Shown here: positions 22,222 through 34,897 of the stretch, piece by piece | Position numbering within the stretch: position 1 is the first letter of the stretch | Layout of the letters: each line of letters begins with the position of its first letter | Assembly (NCBI GenBank): GCA_947095585.1 | Contig: OX352766.1 | Location: forward strand, 24,351,811-24,415,810 | DNA from: Nephrocerus scutellatus | Taxonomy: Eukaryota; Arthropoda; Insecta; Diptera; Pipunculidae | Length of the DNA: 64,000 nucleotides | Direction of reading: 5' to 3' | Program-made: the position numbers and the translations under genes | The notes under the pieces: model-generated | Databases searched by the model: none | The model's input: the letters and a program-made list of their open reading frames with translations, nothing else | Told to the model about the DNA's origin: nothing

Positions 22222-24561
22222 GATTGGCCAGTTCCTAGAGATGTCTCACTAAATTGACCCACACTTTCGTCTTCAGAAAGGAACAATCTATAGAATAGAA
22301 TTAATTAGATTACAATGCAGAGGGGAAGAGGCAGTTGTGCATCGGTTTGACCATTTGCTATTTTCATGAAATTCTCAAATTTGGAGGTTCGCTGTCAAGC
22401 GGATTGGCCAGTTCAGAGAGATGTCTCACTAAATTTATCCACACCTGTGTCTTTCTAAAGGAATAAACTATCGAATATAATTTGTTGGATTACAATACAG
22501 AGGAAAGGAAGCAGTTCTGCATGGGTTTGAACATTTGCTATTTTCATGAAATTCTCAAATTAGGAGATTCGCTGTCAAGCGGATTGGCCAGTTCAGAGAG
22601 ATGTCTCACTAAATTGACCTACATCTGTGTCTTTCTAAAGGAATAAACTATCGAATATAATATGTTAAATTACAATACAGAGGAGAGGAAGCAGTTCTGC
22701 ATGGGTTTGAACATCTGCTATTTTCATGAAATTCTCAAATTTGGAGGTTCGCTGTCAAGCGGATTGGTCAGTTCAGAGAGATGTCTCACTAAATTGACCC
22801 ACACCTGTGTCTTTCTAAAGGAATAAACTATCGAATATAATTTGTTGGATTACAATACAGAGGAGAGGAAGCAGTTCTGCAGCGGTTTGAACATTTGCTA
22901 TTTTCATGAAATTCTCCAATTTGGATGTTCGCTGTCAAGCGGATTGGCCAGTTCCTAGCGATGTCTCACTAAATTGACCCACACTTTTGTCATTCTAAAG
23001 GAATAAGCTATCGAATGTAATTTATTAGATTACAATACAGAGGAGAGGAAGCAGTTCTGCATGGGTTTGAACATTTGCTATTTTCATAAAATTCTCAAAT
23101 TTGGAGGTTCGCTCTCAAGCGGATTGGTCAGTTCAGAGAGATGTCTCACTAAATTGACCCACACCTGTGTCTTTCTAAAGGAATAAACTATCGAATATAA
23201 TTTGTTGGATTACAATACAGAGGAGAGGAAGCAGTTCTGCAGCGGTTTGAACATTTGCTATTTTCATGAAATTCTCAAATTTGGAGGTTCGCTGTCAAGC
23301 GGATTGGCCAGTTCAGAGAGATGTCTCACTAAATTGACCCACACCTGTGTCTTTCTAAAGGAATAAGCTATTGAATATAATTTGTTAGATTACAATACAG
23401 AGGAGAGGAAGCAGTTCTGCATGGGTTTGAACATTTGCTATTTTCATAAAATTCTCAAATTTGGAGGTTCGCTGTCAAGCGGATTGGCCAGTTCAGAGAG
23501 ATGTCTCACTAAATTGACCCACACCTGTGTCTTTCTAAAGGAATAAACTATCGAGTATAATTTGTTAGATTACAATACAGAGGAGAGGAAGCAGTTCTGC
23601 ATGGGCTTGAACATTTGCTATTTTCATGAAATTCTCAAAATTCGAGGTTCGCTGTCAAGCGGATTGGCCAGTTCAAAGAGATGTCTCACTAAATTGACCC
23701 ACACCTGTGTCTTTCTAAAAGAATAAACTATCGAATATAATTTGGTAGATTACAATACAGAGGAGAGGAAGCAGTTCTGCATGGGTTTGAGCATTTGCTA
23801 TTTTCATGAAATTCTCAAATTTGGAGGTACGCTGTTAAGCGGATTGGCCAGTTCAAAGAGATGTCTCACTAAATTGACCCACACCTGTGTCTTTCTAAAA
23901 GAATAAACTATCGAATATAATTTGGTAGATTACAATACAGAGGAGAGGAAGCAGTTCTGCATGGGTTTGAGCATTTGCTATTTTCATGAAATTCTCAAAT
24001 TTGGAGGTACGCTGTTAAGCGGATTGGCCAGTTCAGAGAGATGTCTCACTAAATTGATACACATCTGTGTCTTTCTAAAGGAATAAACTATCGAATATAA
24101 TTTGTTAGATTACAATACAGAGGAGAAGAAGCAGTTCTGCATGGGTTTGAACATTTGCTATTTTCATGAAATTCTCCAATTTGGATATTCGCTGTCAAGC
24201 GGATTGGCCAGTTCCTAGAGATGTCTCACTAAATTGACCCACACTTTCGTCTTCAGAAAGGAACAATCTATAGAATAGAATTAATTAGATTACAATGCAG
24301 AGGGGAAGAGGCAGTTGTGCATCGGTTTGAACATTTGCTATTTTCATGAAATTCTCCAATTTTGAGGTTCGCTGTCAAGCGGATTGGCCAGTTCAGAGAG
24401 ATGTCTCAGTAAATTGACCCACACCTGTGTCTTTCTAAAGGAATAAACTATCGAATATAATTTGTTAGATTACAATACAGAGGAGAGGAAGTAGTTCTGC
24501 ATGGGTTTGAACATTTGCTATTTTCATGAAATTCTCAAATTTGGAGGTTCGCTGTCAAGCG

Positions 24562-24741
24562 GATTGGCCAGTTCAGAGAGATGTCTCACTAAATTGACCT
24601 ACACCATTGTCTTTCTAAAGGAATATACTATCGAATATAATTTGTTAGATTACAATACAGAGGAGAGGAAGCAGTTCTGCATCGGTTTGAACATTTGCTA
24701 TTTTCATGAAATTCTCAAATTTGGAGGTTCGCTGTCAAGCG
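24562..24741 (+). repeat. Type T monomer (CACCATTGTC ... GGAATATACTATC; stop codon lost)
   Basis: TAA in GGAATAAAC is changed to TAT (GGAATATAC), together with CACCATTGTC and, downstream, GCATCGGTTTG. Losing this once-per-monomer stop opens the frame into the next monomer. Tandem pairs occur in both copies of the 1328-bp duplication (24.5-25.0 and 25.8-26.3 kb). Single copies lie near 21600, 28560, 33240 and 38600. A different stop-loss is seen in the right zone (GGAATATAC after CACCTGTG, near 47840 and 50116), and GGAAAAAACTGTCG near 41630 and 43790. Confidence 0.85.
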
Positions 24742-25100
24742 GATTGGCCAGTTCAGAGAGATGTCTCACTAAATTGACCTACACCATTGTCTTTCTAAAG
24801 GAATATACTATCGAATATAATTTGTTAGATTACAATACAGAGGAGAGGAAGCAGTTCTGCATCGGTTTGAACATTTGCTATTTTCATGAAATTCTCAAAT
24901 TTGGAGGTTCGCTGTCAAGCGGATTGGCCAGTTCAGAGAGATGTCTCACTAAATTGACCCACACCAATGTCTTCCTAAAGGAACAATCTATAGAAAAGAT
25001 TAACTAGATTACAATGCAGAGGGAATGAGGCAGTTGTGCATCAGTTTGAACATATGCAATTTTCATGAAATTCTCCAGTTTGGAGGTTCGCTGTCAAGCG

Positions 25101-25349
25101 GATTGGCCAGTTCCTAGAGATTTCTCACTAAGTTGACCCACATTTTTGTCTTCCTAAAGGAAGAGTCTATCGAATAGAGTTCAAAGAGATGTCTCACTAA
25201 ATTGACCCACACCTGTGTCTTTCTAAAAGAATAAACTATCGAATATAATTTGGTAGATTACAATACAGAGGAGAGGAAGCAGTTCTGCATGGGTTTGAGC
25301 ATTTGCTATTTTCATGAAATTCTCAAATTTGGAGGTACGCTGTTAAGCG
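25101..25349 (+). repeat. Chimeric 249-bp dimer containing a 69-bp partial monomer
   Basis: A type D monomer starts at 25101 and runs to CGAATAGAGT at 25180. There it jumps into the start of a K monomer (TCAAAGAGATG), removing 111 bp relative to two intact monomers. This is the only copy of this breakpoint I found, so it marks a recent event. AGTT microhomology is present at the junction. Confidence 0.9.
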
Positions 25350-26428
25350 GATTGGCCAGTTCAGAGAGATGTCTCACTAAATTGATACACATCTGTGTCT
25401 TTCTAAAGGAATAAACTATCGAATATAATTTGTTAGATTACAATACAGAGGAGAAGAAGCAGTTCTGCATGGGTTTGAACATTTGCTATTTTCATGAAAT
25501 TCTCCAATTTGGATATTCGCTGTCAAGCGGATTGGCCAGTTCCTAGAGATGTCTCACTAAATTGACCCACACTTTCGTCTTCAGAAAGGAACAATCTATA
25601 GAATAGAATTAATTAGATTACAATGCAGAGGGGAAGAGGCAGTTGTGCATCGGTTTGAACATTTGCTATTTTCATGAAATTCTCCAATTTTGAGGTTCGC
25701 TGTCAAGCGGATTGGCCAGTTCAGAGAGATGTCTCAGTAAATTGACCCACACCTGTGTCTTTCTAAAGGAATAAACTATCGAATATAATTTGTTAGATTA
25801 CAATACAGAGGAGAGGAAGTAGTTCTGCATGGGTTTGAACATTTGCTATTTTCATGAAATTCTCAAATTTGGAGGTTCGCTGTCAAGCGGATTGGCCAGT
25901 TCAGAGAGATGTCTCACTAAATTGACCTACACCATTGTCTTTCTAAAGGAATATACTATCGAATATAATTTGTTAGATTACAATACAGAGGAGAGGAAGC
26001 AGTTCTGCATCGGTTTGAACATTTGCTATTTTCATGAAATTCTCAAATTTGGAGGTTCGCTGTCAAGCGGATTGGCCAGTTCAGAGAGATGTCTCACTAA
26101 ATTGACCTACACCATTGTCTTTCTAAAGGAATATACTATCGAATATAATTTGTTAGATTACAATACAGAGGAGAGGAAGCAGTTCTGCATCGGTTTGAAC
26201 ATTTGCTATTTTCATGAAATTCTCAAATTTGGAGGTTCGCTGTCAAGCGGATTGGCCAGTTCAGAGAGATGTCTCACTAAATTGACCCACACCAATGTCT
26301 TCCTAAAGGAACAATCTATAGAAAAGATTAACTAGATTACAATGCAGAGGGAATGAGGCAGTTGTGCATCAGTTTGAACATATGCAATTTTCATGAAATT
26401 CTCCAGTTTGGAGGTTCGCTGTCAAGCG

Positions 26429-26731
26429 GATTGGCCAGTTCCTAGAGATTTCTCACTAAGTTGACCCACATTTTTGTCTTCCTAAAGGAAGAGTCTATCG
26501 AATAGAGTTTGTTAGATTACAACACAGAGGAGAGGAAGCAGTTCTGCAGCAGTTTGAACAGTTCAGAGAGATGTCTCACTAAATTGACCCACACCTGTAT
26601 CTTCCTAAAGGAATAATCTATAGAATAGAATTAACTAGATTACAATGCAGAGGGGATTAGACAGTTGTGCATCGGTTTGAACATTTGCTATTTTCATGAA
26701 ATTCTCCAATTTGGATATTCGCTGTCAAGCG
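26429..26731 (+). repeat. 303-bp fused D-H dimer, copy 2
   Basis: The breakpoint is identical to copy 1, at 26560/26561. It lies at the end of the second 1328-bp unit and is followed by H and then type E with CAGAAAGG. The following HOR matches that after copy 1, except that about 360 bp (two monomers) is missing near 27061. Confidence 0.92.
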
Positions 26732-28800
26732 GATTGGCCAGTTCCTAGAGATGTCTCACTAAATTGACCCACACTTTCGTCTTCAGAAAGGAACAATCTA
26801 TAGAATAGAATTAATTAGATTACAATGCAGAGGGGAAGAGGCAGTTGTGCATCGGTTTGAACATTTGCTATTTTCATGAAATTCTCAAATTTGGAGGTTC
26901 GCTGTCAAGCGGATTGGCCAGTTCAGAGAGATGTCTCACTAAATTTATCCACACCTGTGTCTTTCTAAAGGAATAAACTATCGAATATAATTTGTTGGAT
27001 TACAATACAGAGGAAAGGAAGCAGTTCTGCATGGGTTTGAACATTTGCTATTTTCATGAAATTCTCCAATTTGGATGTTCGCTGTCAAGCGGATTGGCCA
27101 GTTCCTAGCGATGTCTCACTAAATTGACCCACACTTTTGTCATTCTAAAGGAATAAGCTATCGAATGTAATTTATTAGATTACAATACAGAGGAGAGGAA
27201 GCAGTTCTGCATGGGTTTGAACATTTGCTATTTTCATAAAATTCTCAAATTTGGAGGTTCGCTCTCAAGCGGATTGGTCAGTTCAGAGAGATGTCTCACT
27301 AAATTGACCCACACCTGTGTCTTTCTAAAGGAATAAACTATCGAATATAATTTGTTGGATTACAATACAGAGGAGAGGAAGCAGTTCTGCAGCGGTTTGA
27401 ACATTTGCTATTTTCATGAAATTCTCAAATTTGGAGGTTCGCTGTCAAGCGGATTGGCCAGTTCAGAGAGATGTCTCACTAAATTGACCTACACCTGTGT
27501 CTTTCTAAAGGAATAAGCTATTGAATATAATTTGTTAGATTACAATACAGAGGAGAGGAAGCAGTTCTGCATGGGTTTGAACATTTGCTATTTTCATAAA
27601 ATTCTCAAATTTGGAGGTTCGCTGTCAAGCGGATTGGCCAGTTCAGAGAGATGTCTCACTAAATTGACCCACACCTGTGTCTTTCTAAAGGAATAAACTA
27701 TCGAGTATAATTTGTTAGATTACAATACAGAGGAGAGGAAGCAGTTCTGCATGGGTTTGAACATTTGCTATTTTCATGAAATTCTCAAAATTCGAGGTTC
27801 GCTGTCAAGCGGATTGGCCAGTTCAAAGAGATGTCTCACTAAATTGACCCACACCTGTGTCTTTCTAAAAGAATAAACTATCGAATATAATTTGGTAGAT
27901 TACAATACAGAGGAGAGGAAGCAGTTCTGCATGGGTTTGAACATTTGCTATTTTCATGAAATTCTCCAATTTGGATATTCGCTGTCAAGCGGATTGGCCA
28001 GTTCCTAGAGATGTCTCACTAAATTGACCCACACTTTCGTCTTCAGAAAGGAACAATCTATAGAATAGAATTAATTAGATTACAATGCAGAGGGGAAGAG
28101 GCAGTTGTGCATCGGTTTGAACATTTGCTATTTTCATGAAATTCTCCAATTTTGAGGTTCGCTGTCAAGCGGATTGGCCAGTTCAGAGAGATGTCTCAGT
28201 AAATTGACCCACACCTGTGTCTTTCTAAAGGAATAAACTATCGAATATAATTTGTTAGATTACAATACAGAGGAGAGGAAGTAGTTCTGCATGGGTTTGA
28301 ACATTTGCTATTTTCATGAAATTCTCAAATTTGGAGGTTCGCTGTCAAGCGGATTGGCCAGTTCAGAGAGATGTCTCACTAAATTGACCCACACCTGTGT
28401 CTTTCTAAAGGAATAAACTATCGAATATATTTTGTTAGATTACAATACAGAGGAGAAGAAGCAGTTCTGCATGGGTTTGAACATTTGCTATTTTCATGAA
28501 ATTCTCAAATTTGGAGGTTCGCTGTCAAGCGGATTGGCCAGTTCAGAGAGATGTCTCACTAAATTGACCTACACCATTGTCTTTCTAAAGGAATATACTA
28601 TCGAATATAATTTGTTAGATTACAATACAGAGGAGAGGAAGCAGTTCTGCATCGGTTTGAACATTTGCTATTTTCATGAAATTCTCAAATTTGGAGGTTC
28701 GCTGTCAAGCGGATTGGCCAGTTCAGAGAGATGTCTCACTAAATTGACCCACACCAATGTCTTCCTAAAGGAACAATCTATAGAAAAGAATTAACTAGAT
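26561..28800 (+). repeat. Middle-zone HOR, shortened copy of the 22051-24060 unit
   Basis: From 26561 to about 27060 it matches 22051-22550. From about 27061 to 27850 it matches about 22911-23700, so the copy is 360 bp (two monomers) shorter. It then passes through one K/E exchange to TCTCAGTAA, GAAGTAG, T and C monomers, ending like 21.4-21.8 kb. A private TATATTTTG change occurs near 28427. Confidence 0.78.
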
Positions 28801-31800
28801 TACAATGCAGAGGGAATGAGGCAGTTGTGCATCAGTTTGAACATATGCTATTTTCATGAAATTCTCCAATTTGGATATTCGCTGTCAAGCGGATTGGCCA
28901 GTTCCTAGAGATTTCTCACTAAGTTGACCCACACTTTCGTCTTCAGAAAGGAACAATCTATAGAATAGAATTAATTAGATTACAATGCAGAGGGGAAGAG
29001 GCAGTTGTGCATCGGTTTGAACATTTGCTATTTTCATGAAATTCTCAAATTTGGAGGTTCGCTGTCAAGCGGATTGGCCAGTTCAGAGAGATGTCTCACT
29101 AAATTTATCCACACCTGTGTCTTTCTAAAGGAATAAACTATCGAATATAATTTGTTGGATTACAATACAGAGGAAAGGAAGCAGTTCTGCATGGGTTTGA
29201 ACATTTGCTATTTTCATGAAATTCTCAAATTAGGAGATTCGCTGTCAAGCGGATTGGCCAGTTCAGAGAGATGTCGCACTAAATTGACCTACATCTGTGT
29301 CTTTCTAAAGGAATAAACTATCGAATATAATTTGTTGGATTACAATACAGAGGAGAGGAAGCAGTTCTGCAGCGGTTTGAACATTTGCTATTTTCATGAA
29401 ATTCTCCAATTTGGATGTTCGCTGTCAAGCGGATTGGCCAGTTCAGAGAGATGTCTCACTAAATTTATCCACACCTGTGTCTTTCTAAAGGAATAAACTA
29501 TCGAATATAATTTGTTGGATTACAATACAGAGGAGAGGAAGCAGTTCTGCATGGGTTTGAACATCTGCTATTTTCATGAAATTCTCAAATTTGGAGGTTC
29601 GCTGTCAAGCGGATTGGTCAGTTCAGAGAGATGTCTCACTAAATTGACCCACACCTGTGTCTTTCTAAAGGAATAAACTATCGAATATAATTTGTTGGAT
29701 TACAATACAGAGGAGAGGAAGCAGTTCTGCAGCGGTTTGAACATTTGCTATTTTCATGAAATTCTCCAATTTGGATGTTCGCTGTCAAGCGGATTGGCCA
29801 GTTCCTAGCGATGACTCACTAAATTGACCCACACTTTTGTCATTCTAAAGGAATAAGCTATCGAATGTAATTTATTAGATTACAATACAGAGGAGAGGAA
29901 GCAGTTCTGCATGGGTTTGAACATTTGCTATTTTCATAAAATTCTCAAATTTGGAGGTTCGCTCTCAAGCGGATTGGTCAGTTCAGAGAGATGTCTCACT
30001 AAATTGACCCACACCTGTGTCTTTCTAAAGGAATAAACTATCGAATATAATTTGTTGGATTACAATACAGAGGAGAGGAAGCAGTTCTGCAGCGGTTTGA
30101 ACATTTGCTATTTTCATGAAATTCTCAAATTTGGAGGTTCGCTGTCAAGCGGATTGGCCAGTTCAGAGAGATGTCTCACTAAATTGACCCACACCTGTGT
30201 CTTTCTAAAGGAATAAACTATCGAATATAATTTGTTAGATTACAATACAGAGGAGAGGAAGCAGTTCTGCATGGGTTTGAACATTTGCTATTTTCATGAA
30301 ATTCTCAAAATTGAAGGTTCGCTGTCAAGTGGATTGGCCAGTTCAGAGAGATGTCTCACTAAATTGACCCACACCTGTGTCTTTCAAAAAGAATAAGCTA
30401 TCGAATATAATTTGGAAGATTACAATACAGAGGAGAGGAAGCAGTTCTGCATGGGTTTGAACATTTGCTATTTTCATGAAATTCTCAAATTTGGAGGTAC
30501 GCTGTTAAGCGGATTGGCCAGTTCAGAGAGATGTCTCACTAAATTGACCCACACCTGTGTCTTTCTAAAGGAATAAGCTATCGAATATAATTTGTTAGAT
30601 TACATGACAGAGGAGAGGAAGCAGTTCTGCATGGGTTTGAACATTTGCTATTTTCATGAAATTCTCAAATTTGGAGGTTCGCTGTCAAGCGGATTGGCCA
30701 GTTCAGAGAGATGTCTCACTAAATTGACCTACACCAATGTCTTCCTAAAGGAACAATCTATAGAAAAGAATTAACTAGATTACAATGCAGAGGGAATGAG
30801 GCAGTTGTGCATCAGTTTGAACATTTGCTATTTTCATGAAATTCTCCAATTTGGAGGTTCGCTGTCAAGCGGATTGGCCAGTTCAGAGAGATGTCTCACT
30901 AAATTTATCCACACCTGTGTCTTTCTAAAGGAATAAACTATCGAATATAATTTGTTAGATTACAATACAGAGGAGAGGAAGCAGTTCTGCATGGGTTTGA
31001 ACATTTGCTATTTTCATGAAATTCTCAAATTTGGAGGTACGCTGTTAAGCGGATTGGCCAGTTCAGAGAGCTGTCTCACTAAATTGACCCACACCTGTGT
31101 CTTTCTAAAGGAATAAGCTATCGAATATAATTTGTTAGATTACATGACAGAGGAGAGGAAGCAGTTCTGCATGGGTTTGAACATTTGCTATTTTCATGAA
31201 ATTCTCAAATTTGGAGGTTCGCTGTCAAGCGGATTGGTCAGTTCAGAGAGATGTCTCACTAAATTGACCCACACCTGTGTCTTTCTAAAGGAATAAACTA
31301 TCGAATATAATTTGTTGGATTACAATACAGAGGAGAGGAAGCAGTTCTGCAGCGGTTTGAACATTTGCTATTTTCATGAAATTCTCCAATTTGGATGTTC
31401 GCTGTCAAGCGGATTGGCCAGTTCCTAGCGATGTCTCACTAAATTGACCCACACTTTTGTCATTCTAAAGGAATAAGCTATCGAATGTAATTTATTAGAT
31501 TACAATACAGAGGAGAGGAAGCAGTTCTGCATGGGTTTGAACATTTGCTATTTTCATAAAATTCTCAAATTTGGAGGTTCGCTCTCAAGCGGATTGGTCA
31601 GTTCAGAGAGATGTCTCACTAAATTGACCCACACCTGTGTCTTTCTAAAGGAATAAACTATCGAATATAATTTGTTGGATTACAATACAGAGGAGAGGAA
31701 GCAGTTCTGCAGCGGTATGAACATTTGCTATTTTCATGAAATTCTCAAATTTGGAGGTTCGCTGTCAAGCGGATTGGCCAGTTCAGAGAGATGTCTCACT

Positions 31801-33480
31801 AAATTGACCCACACCTGTGTCTTTCTAAAGGAATAAACTATTGAATATAATTTGTTAGATTACAATACAGAGGAGAGGAAGCAGTTCTGCATGGGTTTGA
31901 ACATTTGCTATTTTCATAAAATTCTCAAATTTGGAGGTTCGCTGTCAAGCGGATTGGCCAGTTCAGAGAGATGTCTCACTAAATTGACCCACACCTGTGT
32001 CTTTCTAAAGGAATAAACTATCGAGTATAATTTGTTAGATTACAATACAGAGGAGAGGAAGCAGTTCTGCATGGGTTTGAACATTTGCTATTTTCATGAA
32101 ATTCTCAAAATTCGAGGTTCGCTGTCAAGCGGATTGGCCAGTTCAAAGAGATGTCTCACTAAATTGACCCACACCTGTGTCTTTCTAAAAGAATAAACTA
32201 TCGAATACAATTTGGTAGATTACAATACAGAGGAGAGGAAGCAGTTCTGCATGGGTTTGAGCATTTGCTATTTTCATGAAATTCTCAAATTTGGAGGTAC
32301 GCTGTTAAGCGGATTGGCCAGTTCAAAGAGATGTCTCACTAAATTGACCCACACCTGTGTCTTTCTAAAAGAATAAACTATCGAATATAATTTGGTAGAT
32401 TACAATACAGAGGAGAGGAAGCAGTTCTGCATGGGTTTGAGCATTTGCTATTTTCATGAAATTCTCAAATTTGGAGGTACGCTGTTAAGCGGATTGGCCA
32501 GTTCAGAGAGATGTCTCACTAAATTGACCCACACCTGTGTCTTTCTAAAGGAATAAACTATGGAATATAATTTGTTAGATTACAATACAGAGGAGAAGAA
32601 GCAGTTCTGCATGGGTTTGAACATTTGCTATTTTCATGAAATTCTCCAATTTGGATATTCGCTGTCAAGCGGATTGGCCAGTTCCTAGAGATGTCTCACT
32701 AAATTGACCCACACTTTCGTCTTCAGAAAGGAACAATCTATAGAATAGAATTAATTAGATTACAATGCAGAGGGGAAGAGGCAGTTGTGCATCGGTTTGA
32801 ACATTTGCTATTTTCATGAAATTCTCCAATTTTGAGGTTCGCTGTCAAGCGGATTGGCCAGTTCAGAGAGATGTCTCAGTAAATTGACCCACACCTGTGT
32901 CTTTCTAAAGGAATAAACTATCGAATATAATTTGTTAGATTAGAATACAGAGGAGAGGAAGTAGTTCTGCATGGGTTTAAACATTTGCTATTTTCATGAA
33001 ATTCTCAAATTTGGAGGTTCGCTGTCAAGCGGATTGGCCAGTTCAGAGAGATGTCTCACTAAATTGACCCACACCTGTGTCTTTCTAAAGGAATAAACTA
33101 TCGAATATAATTTGTTAGATTACAATACAGAGGAGAAGAAGCAGTTCTGCATGGGTTTGAACATTTGCTATTTTCATGAAATTCTCAAATTTGGAGGTTC
33201 GCTGTCAAGCGGATTGGCCAGTTCAGAGAGATGTCTCACTAAATTGACCTACACCATTGTCTTTCTAAAGGAATATACTATCGAATATAATTTGTTAGAT
33301 TACAATACAGAGGAGAGGAAGCAGTTCTGCATCGGTTTGAACATTTGCTATTTTCATGAAATTCTCAAATTTGGAGGTTCGCTGTCAAGCGGATTGGCCA
33401 GTTCAGAGAGATGTCTCACTAAATTGACCCACACCAATGTCTTCCTAAAGGAACAATCTATAGAAAAGAATTAACTAGAT
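28800..33480 (+). repeat. Middle-zone HOR run with TTATCCACACC and CTAGCGATG monomers
   Basis: The run mixes E (CAGAAAGG), the AAATTTATCCACACC monomer (29101, 29461, 30901), CTAGCGATG F-type monomers (29812, 31432) and two B monomers (30600, 31140). It then passes to K doublets, TCTCAGTAA, T and C. The stretch ending at 33480 reproduces the one ending at 28800 with a 4680-bp (26-monomer) displacement. No gene or foreign sequence lies within it. Confidence 0.72.
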
Positions 33481-33571
33481 TACAATGCAGAGGGAATGAG
33501 GCAGTTGTGCATCAGTTTGAACATATGCAATTTTCATGAAATTCTCCAGTTTGGAGGTTCGCTGTCAAGCG

Positions 33572-33874
33572 GATTGGCCAGTTCCTAGAGATTTCTCACT
33601 AAGTTGACCCACATTTTTGTCTTCCTAAAGGAAGAGTCTATCGAATAGAGTTTGTTAGATTACAACACAGAGGAGAGGAAGCAGTTCTGCAGCAGTTTGA
33701 ACAGTTCAGAGAGATGTCTCACTAAATTGACCCACACCTGTATCTTCCTAAAGGAATAATCTATAGAATAGAATTAACTAGATTACAATGCAGAGGGGAT
33801 TAGACAGTTGTGCATCGGTTTGAACATTTGCTATTTTCATGAAATTCTCCAATTTGGATATTCGCTGTCAAGCG
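33572..33874 (+). repeat. 303-bp fused D-H dimer, copy 3
   Basis: It has the same 57-bp deletion, at 33703/33704, and is preceded by a T-C pair and followed by H, E and the TTATCCACACC monomer. The region downstream matches that after copy 1 until the A/C hybrid monomer at about 34486. Confidence 0.92.
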
Positions 33875-34440
33875 GATTGGCCAGTTCCTAGAGATGTCTC
33901 ACTAAATTGACCCACACTTTCGTCTTCAGAAAGGAACAATCTATAGAATAGAATTAATTAGATTACAATGCAGAGGGGAAGAGGCAGTTGTGCATCGGTT
34001 TGAACATTTGCTATTTTCATGAAATTCTCAAATTTGGAGGTTCGCTGTCAAGCGGATTGGCCAGTTCAGAGAGATGTGTCACTAAATTTATCCACACCTG
34101 TGTCTTTCTAAAGGAATAAACTATCGAATATAATTTGTTGGATTACAATACAGAGGAAAGGAAGCAGTTCTGCATGGGTTTGAACATTTGCTATTTTCAT
34201 GAAATTCTCAAATTAGGAGATTCGCTGTCAAGCGGATTGGCCAGTTCAGAGAGATGTCTCACTAAATTGACCTACATCTGTGTCTTTCTAAAGGAATAAA
34301 CTATCGAATATAATATGTTAAATTACAATACAGAGGAGAGGAAGCAGTTCTGCATGGGTTTGAACATCTGCTATTTTCATGAAATTCTCAAATTTGGAGG
34401 TTCGCTGTCAAGCGGATTGGTCAGTTCAGAGAGATGTCTC

Positions 34441-34594
34441 ACTAAATTGACCCACACCTGTGTCTTTCTAAAGGAATAAACTATAGAAAAGAATTAACTA
34501 GATTACAATGCAGAGGGAATGAGGCAGTTGTGCATCAGTTTGAACATATGCAATTTTCATGAAATTCTCCAGTTTGGAGGTTCGCTGTCAAGCG
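34441..34594 (+). repeat. A/C hybrid monomer (exchange within CTAT)
   Basis: The monomer reads as type A through CACCTGTGTC and GGAATAAACTAT, then switches to type C (AGAAAAGAATTAACTAG and GGGAATGAGG). The switch lies in the shared bases CTAT near 34481-34484 and leaves monomer length unchanged. It is direct evidence of in-register recombination between non-allelic monomers. Confidence 0.82.
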
Positions 34595-34897
34595 GATTGG
34601 CCAGTTCCTAGAGATTTCTCACTAAGTTGACCCACATTTTTGTCTTCCTAAAGGAAGAGTCTATCGAATAGAGTTTGTTAGATTACAACACAGAGGAGAG
34701 GAAGCAGTTCTGCAGCAGTTTGAACAGTTCAGAGAGATGTCTCACTAAATTGACCCACACCTGTGTCTTTCTAAAGGAATAAACTATTGAATATAATTTG
34801 TTAGATTACAATACAGAGGAGAGGAAGCAGTTCTGCATGGGTTTGAACATTTGCTATTTTCATAAAATTCTCAAATTTGGAGGTTCGCTGTCAAGCG
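34595..34897 (+). repeat. 303-bp fused dimer, copy 4 (downstream half is type A, not H)
   Basis: The breakpoint is the same, at 34726/34727. The 3' part continues as CACCTGTGTC and AATAAACTATTG, not as the H sequence. Either an exchange inside the conserved TTCAGAGAGATG block replaced H, or this copy shows the partner before H was acquired. Confidence 0.88.

Larger units (their letters stand above)
23853..26508 (+). repeat. 1328-bp tandem duplication with abrupt junction
   Basis: 23853-25180 and 25181-26508 are tandem copies. Every rare base I checked is shared: GATACACATCTG (24057/25385), AATTTTGAGG, TCTCAGTAA, GAAGTAG, paired T monomers, and the missing A in GAAAAGATTAAC (about 25000/26328). 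I saw no difference between them. The unit is 7 monomers plus 68 bp, so it is out of phase with the monomer. The junction at 25180 fuses a type D middle to a type K start through the shared bases AGTT. Confidence 0.93.

Noticed and set aside
24501..26335. 168-codon ORFs at 24501-25007 and 25829-26335
   Set aside because: They are three consecutive satellite monomers read through because TAA became TAT. The product is a near-identical 60-residue repeat with no domain, and the same frame is closed in most other monomers.
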